Below are positions 34,185-45,856 of a DNA stretch of 64,000 bases, piece by piece; position 1 is the first letter of the stretch; the number at the start of each line of letters is the position of its first letter. The DNA is from Jaltomata sinuosa (lineage: Eukaryota > Streptophyta > Magnoliopsida > Solanales > Solanaceae): the NCBI GenBank assembly GCA_003996215.1, contig QJPP01000672.1, positions 186,001 to 250,000 on the forward strand, in the 5' to 3' direction. The notes under the pieces are model-generated. The model ran no database searches. It had not been told where the DNA came from and was given only the letters and a program-made list of their open reading frames with translations. The position numbers and the translations under genes are program-made.

Positions 34185-34775
34185 AATCATCTAATCACAC
34201 CACTTCACGGTAGTATTATCATATTCATTCTTTTGATGATGACTATGATCTAATACACTATTAAGTTGTCCTATATCAGTCGTGTAATATGGATGTGATC
34301 ACTTTATATGGTCTTAGGCAATTTTTATTTTATTAATTAGCTTTCAGATTGAATCAAGTTCACGATATATTTTTTTGATATGATATTATCATGTTCATTC
34401 TAATATTTGGTTTACTCAATACTAACCCTCCATATTATGTTATCAACGCTCCAGATAGCAAGTCTAGACGTGTAGAAGGTGGTTAAGTTATTTCAAATCA
34501 GTCGTTGAATGTGGATTTGATCTCCTTATATGACTTTAGGCAATTTTCATCATGAATTAATTTTTATGTTGAATTAAATCAAACGTTCATTTCATCCACA
34601 ATCAGACCCAATAAAATTCTTAGTTTACTCTATGTTAGACCCCATATTTATGTTATCAACACTCCAAAGAGCAGGCATGGGTGTGCAGGAGGGGTGTTAA
34701 ATTATCTCGGTATTATTTGTGGAATTTGAATTTGATCTCTTTATATGATATGGATAATTTTCGCCTTAAAATTAA
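34185..34775. repeat. Degenerate direct repeats, about 240-bp period, 2-3 copies
   Basis: Blocks at about 34250-34345, 34470-34570 and 34690-34760 each contain a version of TTAAGTTnTCxxxxTCAGTCGT, GGATnTGATCnCnTTATATG and GGCAATTTT. Linking words TTATGTTATCAACnCTCCA recur before copies 2 and 3. The copies are old and carry no coding sequence. Confidence 0.6.
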
Positions 34776-36022
34776 TTGAATTAGGCACAAAATCTATTTT
34801 TACATATAAATAAATAATCAATGTACTGAAATTTCCCCCCCATACAATTAATAAAGTTAAGAAGAGCTAATAGTATGAATTATAATTTAATTGAGTGAAA
34901 CTATGAGAAGTAAAGTGTGGGGACCTCGGGTTATTAAATTATTTGTTAAAACTAGAAATTATAAAAACATTATTTGAATAAACAAAGAAATAATTAACTA
35001 TTATTAATCCTAAGCTTAAGGAATAAGCAACATAGATTATTAGCAAGCACATTGTGGCACATGAGCTTTTACCTGAAGAAATTATTTTTAATTTATCCAC
35101 TCATAATTTTCCATGCACATCACGTGGATGCACGTGCCATTTGTACCCTCCACCTCACCCCACCCCACCCCCACCCACCCTCTTTCAAAAGAAAAATCAT
35201 TAAGGTAAAATGTTCAATCCGGCCCTTGTAATTGTAAAATGGTTTACTTTAATCCTTTTGTTCTTACAAAACCGGCACACATTTCCCGTTATTTTCTTAC
35301 CCAAATAGGGTCAAAGTATCCTTAACGTATGAAAATAGCTTACAATAATCCTTCATTTATATTCTGGTTTAAGAATATCCTTCCACCTATATTTTTTACT
35401 TAAGAATATCCCTTGAACTGACACCATAAACCTGATGGTTTTTTATAATTTAAATAGCACGTGTTTATTTTAAATTGCAAACCTGAGGGTATTCATTGGA
35501 GATATTTTTAGATCAAAAGATGGAGAATATATGTGTGACGTTTTCCATAAGTTGAGGATATTTTTGGCCTTTTTGTTTTCTTACACCGCTAACAAAATCA
35601 ATTTTCATCATTGTTTTTAGGTTTTAGGTTGACTTTTGTGTTTAATTATTAAAATTTGGTTAAGTTTGAACGCGCAGATCATTGAAAAAATATTATTAGA
35701 CTAACAAAATAACTATCGTAATCATATGTTTAATAGTACATATATTTGTCAATTTATCAATTACTACTAAACATATACTGATTTATTAATAATTATTTAA
35801 AACTCCCAAAAAATAAGATTGAAATAGTATTTTTGTGTCAAAAAGATCGAACCATTCAAGCCGATATAATTTATTTGGTTTGATTTTAATAAAATCGAAC
35901 CGAACTGCCGCAGTTACACCCCTATTAATGGGCCAATAACTAGTCCAGGCCACTCAGGTTTGTGGCTATAGAGTATAGATGTAGCCCACTCAGCCCAAGC
36001 CAACCCAGTCCATTGTAATGCA
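34776..36022. other. Intergenic DNA upstream of the UGT1 block
   Basis: A C-rich simple stretch lies at 35150-35182. Around 35205-35580 the sequence has the vocabulary of a decayed foldback repeat (TTCAATCCGGCCCTTGTAAT; TATCCTTCCACCTATATTTT). No gene. Confidence 0.5.
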
Positions 36023-36446
36023 GTTTTGGGCTGGTGTGGGCCGTCGTTAACGGGCTCATCTGTGAGAGTTCATGAGCCTATTAGTTTTGGGCTGGTATGG
36101 GCCAACATTAACGGGCTCGTCTGTGAGAGTTCATGGCCCTATCAGCTTTGGGCTGGTATGGACCGTCATTAACGGGCTCATTTGTGAGAGTTCATGGGCC
36201 TATCAGTTTTGGGCTGGTATGAGCCGTCGTTAATGGGCTCATCTGTGAGAGTTCATGGGCCTATCAGTTTTGGGCTGGTATGGACCGTCCTTAACGGGCT
36301 CGTCTGTGAGAGTCATGCCTTTCAGTTTTGGGCTGGTATGGGCCGTCATTAACGGGCTCATCTGTGAGAGTTCATGGGCCTATCAATTTTGGGCTAGTAT
36401 GGGCCGTTGTTAATGGGCTCATCTATGAGAGTTCATGGGCCTAACA
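36023..36446. repeat. 61-bp minisatellite, seven copies, upstream of UGT1
   Basis: Seven direct units of 61 bp (the fifth is 58 bp) begin GTTTTGGGCTGGTATGGGCC and contain TTAACGGGCTCATCTGTGAG and AGTTCATGGGCCTATCA. Units differ by a few substitutions. A single unit of the same sequence occurs at 56143-56205 upstream of UGT3, so the array was expanded from a unit already present in the ancestral UGT promoter region. Confidence 0.95.
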
Positions 36447-37395
36447 GAGTCCACTATCCTACCCAACACTAGCACACATTAATCAGCCTATATATCTACC
36501 GTTGATTCTACTCAACTCAAATGCATGACACATCTGAATCTATTTTTAGTTCTCTGTCTAGTAGTTTATGCTTCATGACAAAAAAATGATGGTTCACTTG
36601 GACCCATCAAATTAGAGCGGTTCAAGATCGAATCGAAATTGATGACCTCATCTGAAAATATGTCATTGTTTTATCGATAACGAGTTATTGATTTAACGGT
36701 TTTGTAACACGGATTAATCGATAATCCAACAGTAATTATTAAATTATAATTTTACCTTAAGTATATAAAAAGTAACTTGATCTTAGGGTATAAAAGATTG
36801 TGTTATGTGTACTTTCACTTGTATAGTTATTATTTATTAGCTTTGCCTCTTCTTTGTTTCTGCACTTTAGCCTTTGAGTGGACTGTAACTTGGCATAAAT
36901 TAACTGCATGAGCGGCTATTAAGAGTATGAAATACGTGCATTTATTTGAGGTTTGCATAATTTAGGACACTGTGTAATTTAATATTCTATTCATTCCGTT
37001 TAAATTGATAATTAAACCATTAACGATAAATAACCAATAATTTGATATCTAAACGATTCAATTATGGATTTAACCATTCTACAAATCGATAAGCCGAAAT
37101 GATAACATTTAAAAGCGAATCGAACCACTCGATAAACACCCCTACATCAAATTCAGGTAAGGCAAATATTTACTCATACCGAACCTTTAAACGAAAATAA
37201 TTCAACTTATCATGATTAAAAAATAAAATCCCCATGTTGGTTCCCACAAGATATCTTTAACCCCCTACTAGAAAGTACAATAACTAGTAATCTTATTCTT
37301 ATCCCATATGAGCCTACAACAAAAATGTATAAATAAACTTGAAAAGAGCCTATACCTTCACTTTAAACAAACTGAAAAAGAAGAACAACAAAAGG
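36447..37395 (+). promoter_or_regulatory. UGT1 upstream region
   Basis: A segment from about 37139 (CCTACATCAAATTCAGGTAA, then AAATATTTACTC and TTCAACTTATCATGATTAAA) is shared with the promoters of UGT2 (from about 50470) and UGT3 (from about 56864) and marks the duplicated promoter. The TATA box TATAAATA is at 37328-37335, 61 bp before the ATG. A single copy of the AGCCTATATATCTACCGTTG motif at 36486 corresponds to the repeat expanded at 56744-56847. Positions 36447-37138 otherwise hold no recognised feature. Confidence 0.75.
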
Positions 37396-38745
37396 ATGAC
37401 TTCTTCTCAACTTCATATTGCACTTCTTGCTTTTCCTTTTGGCAGCCATCCAACTTGTTTACTCACTGTTATGCAAAAACTATCTTCATTTTTACCATCA
37501 AACACACTTTTTTCCTACTTTAACACATCACAATCCAACACCACAATCTTCTCTAAAACTGTAAAGTCAGAAAACATCAAAATCTACAATGTTTGGGATG
37601 GTGTCAAAGAAGGAAATGACACCCCTTTTGGGCATGAGGCCATTGAACTCTTCATACAATCAATTCCTAGTAATTTCGAAAAATCAATGAAAGAGGCAGA
37701 GGAGGAAACAGGGGTGAAATTTTCTTGCATTTTTAGTGATGCATTCTTATGGTTTTCTTGTGAATTGGCTGAGAAAATTGATGTTCCTTGGATTGCCTAT
37801 TGGATTGGTAATTCTTGTTCTTTATCTGTTCATTTGTACACTGATTTAATTCGATCGAACGAGGAAACATTATTAAAAATCCCAGGATTCTCATCAAGTT
37901 TAAGAATCAGTGACATGCCACAAGAAGTTGTAGCAAAGAATTTAGAGGAGCCAATACCATCTATGCTATACAATATGGCATTAAATTTACACAAAGCTAC
38001 TGCTGTTGTACTGAATTCCTTTGAGGAATTGGATCCAACAATCAACAAGGACCTTAAATCAAAGCTCCAAAAGGTACTCAATATTGGCCCTTTAGTTTTA
38101 CAATCATCAAAAAAAGTAGTAGTACACTTAGATGCTAATTCTGATGAAAGTGGATGCATCCAATGGCTTGACAAGCAAAAGACAAAATCAGTTGTGTATC
38201 TTAGTTTTGGTACTGTCACAACATTACCCCCTAATGAAATTGTGGCAATAGCAGAAGCACTAGAAGCCAAAAGGGTACCTTTTATTTGGTCATTAAAAGA
38301 CAATGGATTCAAGATTTTGCCTAAAGAGTTTCTTGAAAGAAGTAAGGAATTTGGAAAAATAGTTTCTTGGGCACCCCAATTGAAGATCTTGGCACATTCA
38401 TCTATTTGTGTTCATGTAACACATGGTGGATGGAACTCTATTTTGGAAAGCATATCATATGGTGTGCCTATGATATGTAGGCCTTATTTTGCTGAACAGA
38501 AAGTGAATAGTAGAATGGTGGAGGGTGTTTGGCAGATTGGTTTACAAATTGAAGGTGGAAGTTTCACCAAAAGTGAAACAATGAGTGCATTGGATATTTT
38601 TTTCAATGATGAAAAAGGGAAGGTATTAAGGCAAAATATTGAAGGGCTAAAAGAAAAAGCATTAGAAGCTGTGAAACCAAATGGGAATTCAACAGAAAAT
38701 TTCAAGGTTCTAGTTGAGCTAGTTAAATGTCACAAGCTCACTTGA
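37396..38745 (+). CDS. UDP-glycosyltransferase UGT1, flavonoid/anthocyanidin 3-O-glucosyltransferase-like, diverged
   Basis: An uninterrupted frame of 449 residues. It stays open upstream to 37339, but MTSSQLHIALLAFPF at 37396 is the family start. It has the GT1 two-domain fold: catalytic His18 (FPFGSH), Asp115 (FSDAF) and a PSPG box at residues 325-368 starting WAPQLKILAHSS. The sequence is close to Solanaceae anthocyanidin/flavonol 3-O-glucosyltransferases (UGT78 group), which move glucose from UDP-glucose to the 3-OH in the cytosol. Conserved donor-site positions have changed: the WTAG motif is WIGN (Ile137), HCGWNS is HGGWNS (Gly344), LEGIS is LESIS, and the box ends AEQ instead of GDQ (Glu367). 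The reading frame is intact with a TATA box and an AATAAA, so it may be expressed, but donor or acceptor use may differ from the parent. Sugar and acceptor cannot be assigned from sequence. Confidence 0.9.
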   Translation: MTSSQLHIALLAFPFGSHPTCLLTVMQKLSSFLPSNTLFSYFNTSQSNTTIFSKTVKSENIKIYNVWDGVKEGNDTPFGHEAIELFIQSIPSNFEKSMKEAEEETGVKFSCIFSDAFLWFSCELAEKIDVPWIAYWIGNSCSLSVHLYTDLIRSNEETLLKIPGFSSSLRISDMPQEVVAKNLEEPIPSMLYNMALNLHKATAVVLNSFEELDPTINKDLKSKLQKVLNIGPLVLQSSKKVVVHLDANSDESGCIQWLDKQKTKSVVYLSFGTVTTLPPNEIVAIAEALEAKRVPFIWSLKDNGFKILPKEFLERSKEFGKIVSWAPQLKILAHSSICVHVTHGGWNSILESISYGVPMICRPYFAEQKVNSRMVEGVWQIGLQIEGGSFTKSETMSALDIFFNDEKGKVLRQNIEGLKEKALEAVKPNGNSTENFKVLVELVKCHKLT

Positions 38746-39420
38746 TTGTATTAATATGTTATAATTCCACTAGGTGGCTATGTATTATTGGAACTTTTTT
38801 TTGTTTTGAATTTTAATAAAATAGGAATAGTATTTTATCATACAATAATACTTTTTTTACACCTCCCTAGGAGCTCCCATATCCGCTGAAACTTGCTTCA
38901 GTGTATTGTCGAATAAGTTCTTGTTGTTGTAGTAGATTATATTGGTCGAAGTTATGATTTGGTCCGTAGTATTTGATATATAATTTTATTTAACATAGTA
39001 TGATATGTTTAAGCTAGCACTTGATCATAGATTTTGAATATTTATTTTCAAACATCAGTTTGGTCATGAAATTTGATTAGATTTTGAAAATCTATCTTTA
39101 AATTTCAAGTTCTCTAGGTCTTTTGGACTTCCACTCGTAAAACTTCAAAAAAATTCAAGTAAATGCATGTCCAAACACAACTTCAAATTTCAAAAATCAC
39201 AATTTCAAAAACTTAAATTTTCAAATTTTAAGTTTTAACTTCATAATTGATGGTCAGACGGGAGATAAGTGACTCCAAGTGATAACTTCATGTTAGGCCC
39301 ATCCATGCCATAGAACTGAAAAGTATGAGAAAGTCTCTTAAATGTTAAACAACTACCATGCTTTAATTTCAAACAAATTAGAATCGGCTATATAATTCTC
39401 ACATAAAAAAAAGTTATCTC
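38746..39420 (+). other. UGT1 3' flank, duplicated block
   Basis: A poly(A) signal AATAAA lies at 38815-38820, shared with UGT2 (52225-52230). Homology to the UGT2 and UGT3 flanks (AACTTGCTTCAGT, GATTTGGTCCGTAGTATTTG, AGTGACTCCAAGTGA) continues to about 39420, interrupted by the insert at 39011-39265. Confidence 0.75.
39011..39265. mobile_element. MITE-like insert in the UGT1 3' flank
   Basis: UGT2 reads ...GATATGTCTAAGTGACTCC without interruption at 52440-52458, whereas UGT1 has about 255 bp between GATATGTTTAAG and TAAGTGACTCC. TAAG is present at both edges, consistent with a short target duplication. The inserted sequence (AGCACTTGATCATAGATTTT ... TAATTGATGGTCAGACGGGA) is rich in TTTCAAAATT-type words. 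No coding. Confidence 0.75.
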
Positions 39421-39480
39421 GAAAGACCTATAAATTCTTGTGCAGACTTATCTAAAAATAGGGCAAATTATAAGAAAAAG

Positions 39481-40001
39481 TGTTGGTGTATATTGTGCAT
39501 TTTAATATTAGAAATTAAAATAGATTAAGTGCATGATAGTTAGTAGGCATAAAGGGGAGAAAGTGGTGTCATTATTCTTGTAACTCATGTAATCAAAATG
39601 ACATATTCTCTTCATTATCTCCTACTAATTGCCCCACTAATCCTCAAATGACTATCCACATTCTTGACATTTATTTGTGGAAGAAATATTTTAAGTCACC
39701 AACTATATTCACTACTTAAAAGAGAGAAATTTTATATTGAAGGAAGGTTTTCTAATGGTGGAGCTTTTGGCTCTTCAACTAATCCAGAGTTGCTTGAGTT
39801 ATACGACGTTGTTGGATTGTTGTATCCTGGAGGGGACAAGTCAAGAGAGATCATGTTGGATCGGTGTAGATTATACTGCAGTGGGCTTGAATCTCCTTAA
39901 ATAAAACGAGATATCCGAGCCTCTGAATATATCTTTATTCATTTTTGTTCATTTTATTTTCAACTGTAACGTATTGTAATTTGTGGTATATTATACCAAC
40001 A
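39481..40001. mobile_element. Candidate solo LTR
   Basis: The 521-bp segment begins TGTTGGTGTATATT and ends TATATTATACCAACA, a TG...CA pair with a short inverted terminal repeat as in LTRs. A-rich flanks (AAAAG left, AAAAA right) could be the 5-bp target duplication with one change. It holds a 78-codon frame without known motifs. No internal domain or partner LTR was found. It starts some 60 bp after the end of the UGT1 duplicated block. Confidence 0.6.
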
Positions 40002-41469
40002 AAAAAATTCATATAGGTGATATCTACTAGCTAGTTGGGAATAAGTTTGACTTAGGGTGTATTTGGAAAATATTTTCTTGAAAACATTTGTTTTTATTGA
40101 AAAATGAGTGATTATTTTTTACTTATTTTCTAGTGTTTAATAAATAAACAAAAATATATTATTTAAAAAATATTTATATATAATATAACATAACATTATG
40201 GGGTGGGGTGCGCGGGGGGAGGTCAGGAGTGAAAATGGGGAGGAGATAATGAGCTTGACAACACTAAAAAGGTATTGCTGAGAGAACCATGTCCTTCAGA
40301 TAAGAAGTCGAGACTATTTAATCCACACAGGAGTAGCTATTCCTTAGACAACTGGGATTAAGGCTTAATCCAATTCTACAAGGAACGGGATTTAAAGACA
40401 TGAAAATATTACATAATTGAACACATGAAATTAGTTTGGAATAAGGAGAAGTTGGTCGACTCCAAACTAAGTCAAACAATGATTGATTTTTTGGAAAGTC
40501 TTGAACCAAGTCTTGATTGGATTTAGAGAAATACAAACATCTATTCTTCTCCTATATATAAAGCATTGAATTGCTACAAATAATTTTCATACAAACTCAG
40601 CATACTATAAGAGAAAATAGTCAAATGCCCCCCTAATCTATTGGTCAATTCTCAACTACACACTTATACTTCACGGGGGTCCTATTACCCCCCTGAACTA
40701 TTTTAAAGTGAAATTAATTCCACCCTAAAACGCCATAATCAGTCATGTGTGTTGTGGTGAAACACACGCGCTTGACACGTGTATTTCACCAATTAATCCT
40801 TTTTTTTTAAAAAAAATTCTTCTTCCTTTCTTCCTCAATTAATTTTTCATCCCTAATAACTGTAAAACACCATTTTTGACCCTAAAAAAATTTCAATGTG
40901 TCTAACAAGTGCATCTTCTTAACCCAATTTTTTTTTTAATCACTGGGAAAAAAAAATTCTAATCAATTTCTTTCTCCTTTAAAGTGACCTTCTTGGTTTT
41001 CATCATGGTACCACCTCACAAACCTCAATGAATTTTTTGAAAACTTTGAAATTCATGATATATGTAGAATACGAAGAAGAAGATATTAAGGTGGAAGAAA
41101 TTGAAATGTGCTTAAGAAGCAATACCGAGGTGTATGAAGACATTTTTAGTCTTTTAATGGTTTAATTTCCATTTTCATAAAATCGGTACGAAGGAAAAAC
41201 TCTCTTCCCCATTCTCTCTCTCTAAAATTTTCATGAATGTTTATAATCTGAGTTTCTGATTTTGATTCTTGGTGGGTTTTGAGAGAAAATGGAGGATTTT
41301 TCTTCAGAAAATTTGGATGATGGAGAGTTATAGCTACCTTTTGATATTTTTCTTGTATAAGAAGTTGTTTCCATTTCAATTTCTTCTAATAAGTTCAAAA
41401 ACAACAACCCTATTACTTCTTCTCTTTGATGTTACTCTTGAGTCAATGGCTTAAAAAAAAGAAAATTAT
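40002..41469. other. Intergenic DNA with MITE fragments
   Basis: Positions 40055-40260 are a truncated relative of the 1238-1629 MITE (GGGTGTATTTGGAAAATATT; G-rich patch at 40200-40245). Positions 40620-40800 are a half-copy of the foldback element family at 27480 (GGGGGTCCTATTACCCCCC). The frames of 60-80 codons at 41.1-41.5 kb have no recognised motif. Confidence 0.5.
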
Positions 41470-41816
41470 TGTAAAACTTAAAACAAGAAGAGCAATATAA
41501 AGAAGAAGACAAGAACAATATTATAAGAGAAGAGGAACAATAACTTTCTTTCTTTCAAGTGTATCAAACATCATGCTTAGAACCTCTATTTATAGTATTA
41601 CATTTGAGGAACATAATAAGGTGCAATAAACATGGCATTAATCTTTGAGGAGGTGGGGAAGACAATGGAGTTATGGATGATCAATGAGGATGTGGAGGTT
41701 ACTACTCATCAAGGAGAAGTTATGGTGTGGAGGTTACTATTTATCAATGGAATAATAGTGTGGACATCCACAATACAAGATGACAACATTGTGTGGCAAC
41801 ACAATTGTTTACAACA
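41470..41816 (-). repeat. 3' LTR of element A
   Basis: The right edge is fixed by the polypurine tract. The left edge TGTAAAACTTAAAACAAG is inferred from the LTR-start position in element B and is less certain. No partner LTR exists in the window. Confidence 0.6.
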
Positions 41817-42037
41817 CTCCCCCTTGGATGTCCATTGATAGATAATGTGCCTCGTTAAAACCTTACTAGGAAAAACCCTGCGGAAAAAAATCCTAGTGAA
41901 GAAAAAAGAGTACACATATCTTGTAATACGCGTTGTTTGCTGCTTCGTTAAAAACCTTGCCAGGAAAACCCATTGGGACAAAACCTAGGCCAAGGAAAAA
42001 AGAGTGCAACGCATATTTTCTCTCCCTGATGCAAATA

Positions 42038-45000
42038 TCATTTAATATCTTGGAGACAACGCATCCCAATCTTGAATGCCAGCTTCTCAAATGTTGATGT
42101 TGGTAATGCCTGAGTGAACAGATCCGCCAAATTATCAACCGAACGAATTTGTTGAACATCTATTTCACCTTTCTTCTCAAGATCATGAGTGAAAAAGAAT
42201 TTTGGCGAAATGTATTTTGTTCTGTCTCCTTTAATGTATCCTCCCTTCAGCTGAGCTATACATGAAACATTGTCTTCGTACAATGTAGTTGGAATATCCT
42301 TTTTCAAAGGAAAACCACACAATTCCTGAATATGTTGAGTCATCGATCTCAACCAAACACACTCTCGACTTGCTTCATGGATGGCTATTATTTCTGCGTG
42401 ATTTGAAGAAGTGGCAGCTAATGTTTGCTTCATTGAACGCCAAGATATAGTTGTGCCTCCATATGTAAACAAATAGCCCGTCTGAGATAGAACTTTGTGT
42501 GGATCAGATAGATATCCAGCATCTGCATAACCAATCATTTCTGACTTGAATTTATTTGAATAAAATAATCTCATGTCAATGGTTCCCCGAAGATATCTGA
42601 ATATATGCTTAACACCATTCCAGTGTCTTCTTGTTGGAGAGGAGCTGAATCGTGCCAATAAACTTACTGCAAAACAGATATCTGGTCGGGTATTATTGGC
42701 AAGATACATTAGTGCCTCACTGGCACTAAGTTATGGAGTTTCATCACCAAGAAGCTCTTCATTATTTTCTTGAGGTCGAAATGGATTTTTGGTTTACGTC
42801 AAGCGATCTCACAACCATCGGGGTACTCAATGGATGTGATTTATCCATGTAAAATCGCTTCAAAACTTTTTCGGTGTATGTTGATTGATGGACAAATATT
42901 TCATTTGTCAAATGCTCAATCTGTAGGCCAAGACAAAATTTTGTCTTACCAAGATCTTTCATCTCAAATTCTTTCTTTAAACACTCAACAGCTTTTGAAA
43001 GCTCTTTAGGAGTGCCAATGATGTTCAAGTCATCAACATACACAACTATTATAGCAAATTCAGATTCAGACCTTCTTACAAAAATACAAGGGCAAATAGG
43101 GTCTTTTTTGTAACTCTTCCTTTAGCAAATATTCGCTAAGACGATTGTACCACATCCGCCCTGATTGTTTCAATCCGTATAAGGATTTCTGAAGCTTTAT
43201 TGAACAAGTTTCTTGTGAATCTTTATATGCTTCCGGCACTTTGAAGGCTTCAGGGATTTTCATAAAAATATCGTTGTTCAATGAGCCATACAAATAGGTT
43301 GTGACAACATCCATTAGGCGCATTTCAAGCTTTTTATGAACTGCCAGATTTATTATATATCTGAAGGTAATTGCATCCACCACAGGAGAATATGTCTCCA
43401 CATAATCAATGCCAGGCCTTTGCGAAAAGCCTTGTGCCACAAGTCGTGATTTATATCTTACGACTTCACCTTTTTCATTTCGTTTTCGTACAAAAACTCA
43501 TTTGTACCCCACTGGCTTGACACATTCAGGTGTTTGGACTATTGATCTGAAAACTTCACGTTTTTCAAGTGAAGTCAATTCTGCTTGAATTGCATCCTTT
43601 TATTTTGGCCAATCATTTCTCTGTCTTTATTCATCGACGGATTTTGATTCAAAATCCTCATCTTGTTGCATTATTTCAACAACAACATTATAAGCAAAAA
43701 TATTTTCAACCACAATATTATTTTGATTCCACTTTTTTCTCGGCGAAACATAACTTATTGAGATTTCTTCATTCTCATTATTTTCAGGTATTTGAATCTT
43801 GGTGGTCTTATCATTTGTTATGTCTCGGGGCTCTTTTTGAGCAATTGCCACCACATCATGATCATTCTGATCATGTATTTCTTTTCTTTTTTGAGGATTT
43901 TTATCCTTGGAACCAATTGGCCTACCACGTTTCAGACGTGCCCTAGATTCATTTGCATTGACAATTTATCCTGTCGGGACATCAACTCGAACTGGAGCAT
44001 TTGCAGTTGGAATATAAGATTTAGTAACACTTGGAAGGTTAGTAAATGCATCTGGCAGTTGATTTACAACATTTTGCAAATAAATCATCTTTTGAACCTC
44101 TTGCTCATATTGATTTGTTCGAGGATCTAAATGAGATAGGGATAATGAATTCCAATCTATATCTTTCTCCAACTTCTTATGTTCTCCCCCTAATTTTGGG
44201 TATACTGATTCATCAAAATGACAATCAGCAAATCTTATCGTAAATAAATCTCCAGTCATAAGTTCCAAATATTTTATAATGGAAGGAGATTCATACCCAA
44301 CATATACCCCCAACCTTTTTTGGGGATCCATCTTTGTGCGTTGTGGTGGAGCAACTGGAATATACACCGCACAACTAAAAATTCTAAGATGGGAAATATT
44401 TGGCTCTTGACCAAAAGTCAATTGCAATGGGGAGAATTCATGATAATTGGTTGGCCTTATGCGCACAAGTGTTGCTGCATGTAAAATAGCATGTCCCCAT
44501 ATCGAAACAGTCAATTTTGTCCTCATTAGTAATGGTCTAGCTATAAATTGTAGGCGTTTAATCAATGATTCTGCTAGACCATTTTGAGTATGAACATGAG
44601 CAACCGGATGCTCAATTGCTATCCCACTGGACATGCAATAATCACTAAAAGCCTGAGATATAAAATCACCAGCATTATCAAGACGAATTATCTTTATTGC
44701 ATAATCTGAAAATTATGCTTTTAACCTTATTATTTGAGCCAACAATCTTGCAAAAGTCATATTACGAGCTGATAATAAGCACACATGTGACCATCTTGTA
44801 GATGCATCTATCAAGATCATATAATACTTAAATGGTCCACATAGAGGGTGAATTGGCCCACAAATATCACCCTGTATACGTTCCAAAAAAGCAAGGGATT
44901 CAATCCCAACCTTAGTTGTTGATGGTTTAATAACCAACTTTCCTTGAGAACAAGTAGCACAAGAAAATTCCTTTGATTGAAAAATTTTCTGATTCTTCAA

Positions 45001-45516
45001 AGTGTGCCCGTGTGAATTCTCAATAATTCTGCGCATCATATTAAAATCGGGATGGCCCAACCGGTCATGCCAAATGATAAAATCATTATGATCAGTAAAT
45101 CTTTTGTTTACTATGGCATGTGACTCAACCATACTAATACTTGTATGGTACAACCCCGAAGAAAGTGCAGGTAATTTTTCATGCACAAACTTTTTCCCCA
45201 TTTTTATTGTAGTAATATAAAGGTATTCAACCTTTCTTTCATTGGCAGTCTCAACATGATAGCCATTTTGGCAAACAACCTTGAAACTTAATAAGTTTCT
45301 TTGAGACTTACTACAATATAGTGCATTGTTAATTGCCAATATTGTTCCTCCAGGTAGTAATAAGGTCGCTCTTCCAGAGCCCTCAATTAACTTTGTACTA
45401 CCAGATATTGTATTAACATAGGCCTTTTTCATAATTAAATCAGAGAAATATTTCTTTTCTCTTAATATAGTGTGGGTAGTAGCACTATCCAAAAGGCACA
45501 TATCTCCATTACTCAT
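42038..45516 (-). pseudogene. Copia polyprotein relic (protease, integrase, RT, RNase H)
   Basis: Minus-strand blocks are as follows. 45516-44713: protease DSATTHT, GAG pre-integrase IWHDRLGHP, integrase GDICGP and IDASTRW. 44634-43966: integrase C-terminal part with HTQNGLAESLIKR, FGQEPNISHLRIF and GVYVGYESPS. 43440-43066: RT N-terminal part with QRPGIDYVETYSPV and QKSLYGLKQSGRMWYNR. 43043-42762: RT active site YVDDLNII. 42709-42038: RNase H with NNTRPDICFAVSLLARFSS, GYADAGYLSDP and KGDRTKYISPK. The RT block is split by a frameshift near 43110, a stop lies near 42735, and about 0.5 kb between 43440 and 43966 is out of frame. No active protein is expected. Confidence 0.9.
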
Positions 45517-45856
45517 CTTGGATTCAATTAAAGATTGAATTTTTTTTATTTATCTTCATAAAAATAAAAATACATCATAAGAAATGCGAAATAACATTGC
45601 TTGAAAATTTAAGTACTTTTATTTTCTGAAAAATAAAGCAACATAAGGAAAAATAAAAAAAAACTAAAAACACATAAAGAAAGCAACAACATAATTATTT
45701 CCCCAATAAAATGATCTAACTTTAAATTTAATCTCCAAAGAAGTCTTCAACTTCCAAATGAGTAAAATCATCAAGGCCATCAAAATTGTAAAAGCAGAAA
45801 CCAAGTTCTAAAGGTTGTCTAAGCCAATAGGTGCACCTGTTCATTTGAGAAAATAA

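Noticed and set aside
36023..36446. CRISPR-like regular repeats
   Set aside because: Seven contiguous 61-bp units without unique spacers in a plant nuclear context. It is a minisatellite.
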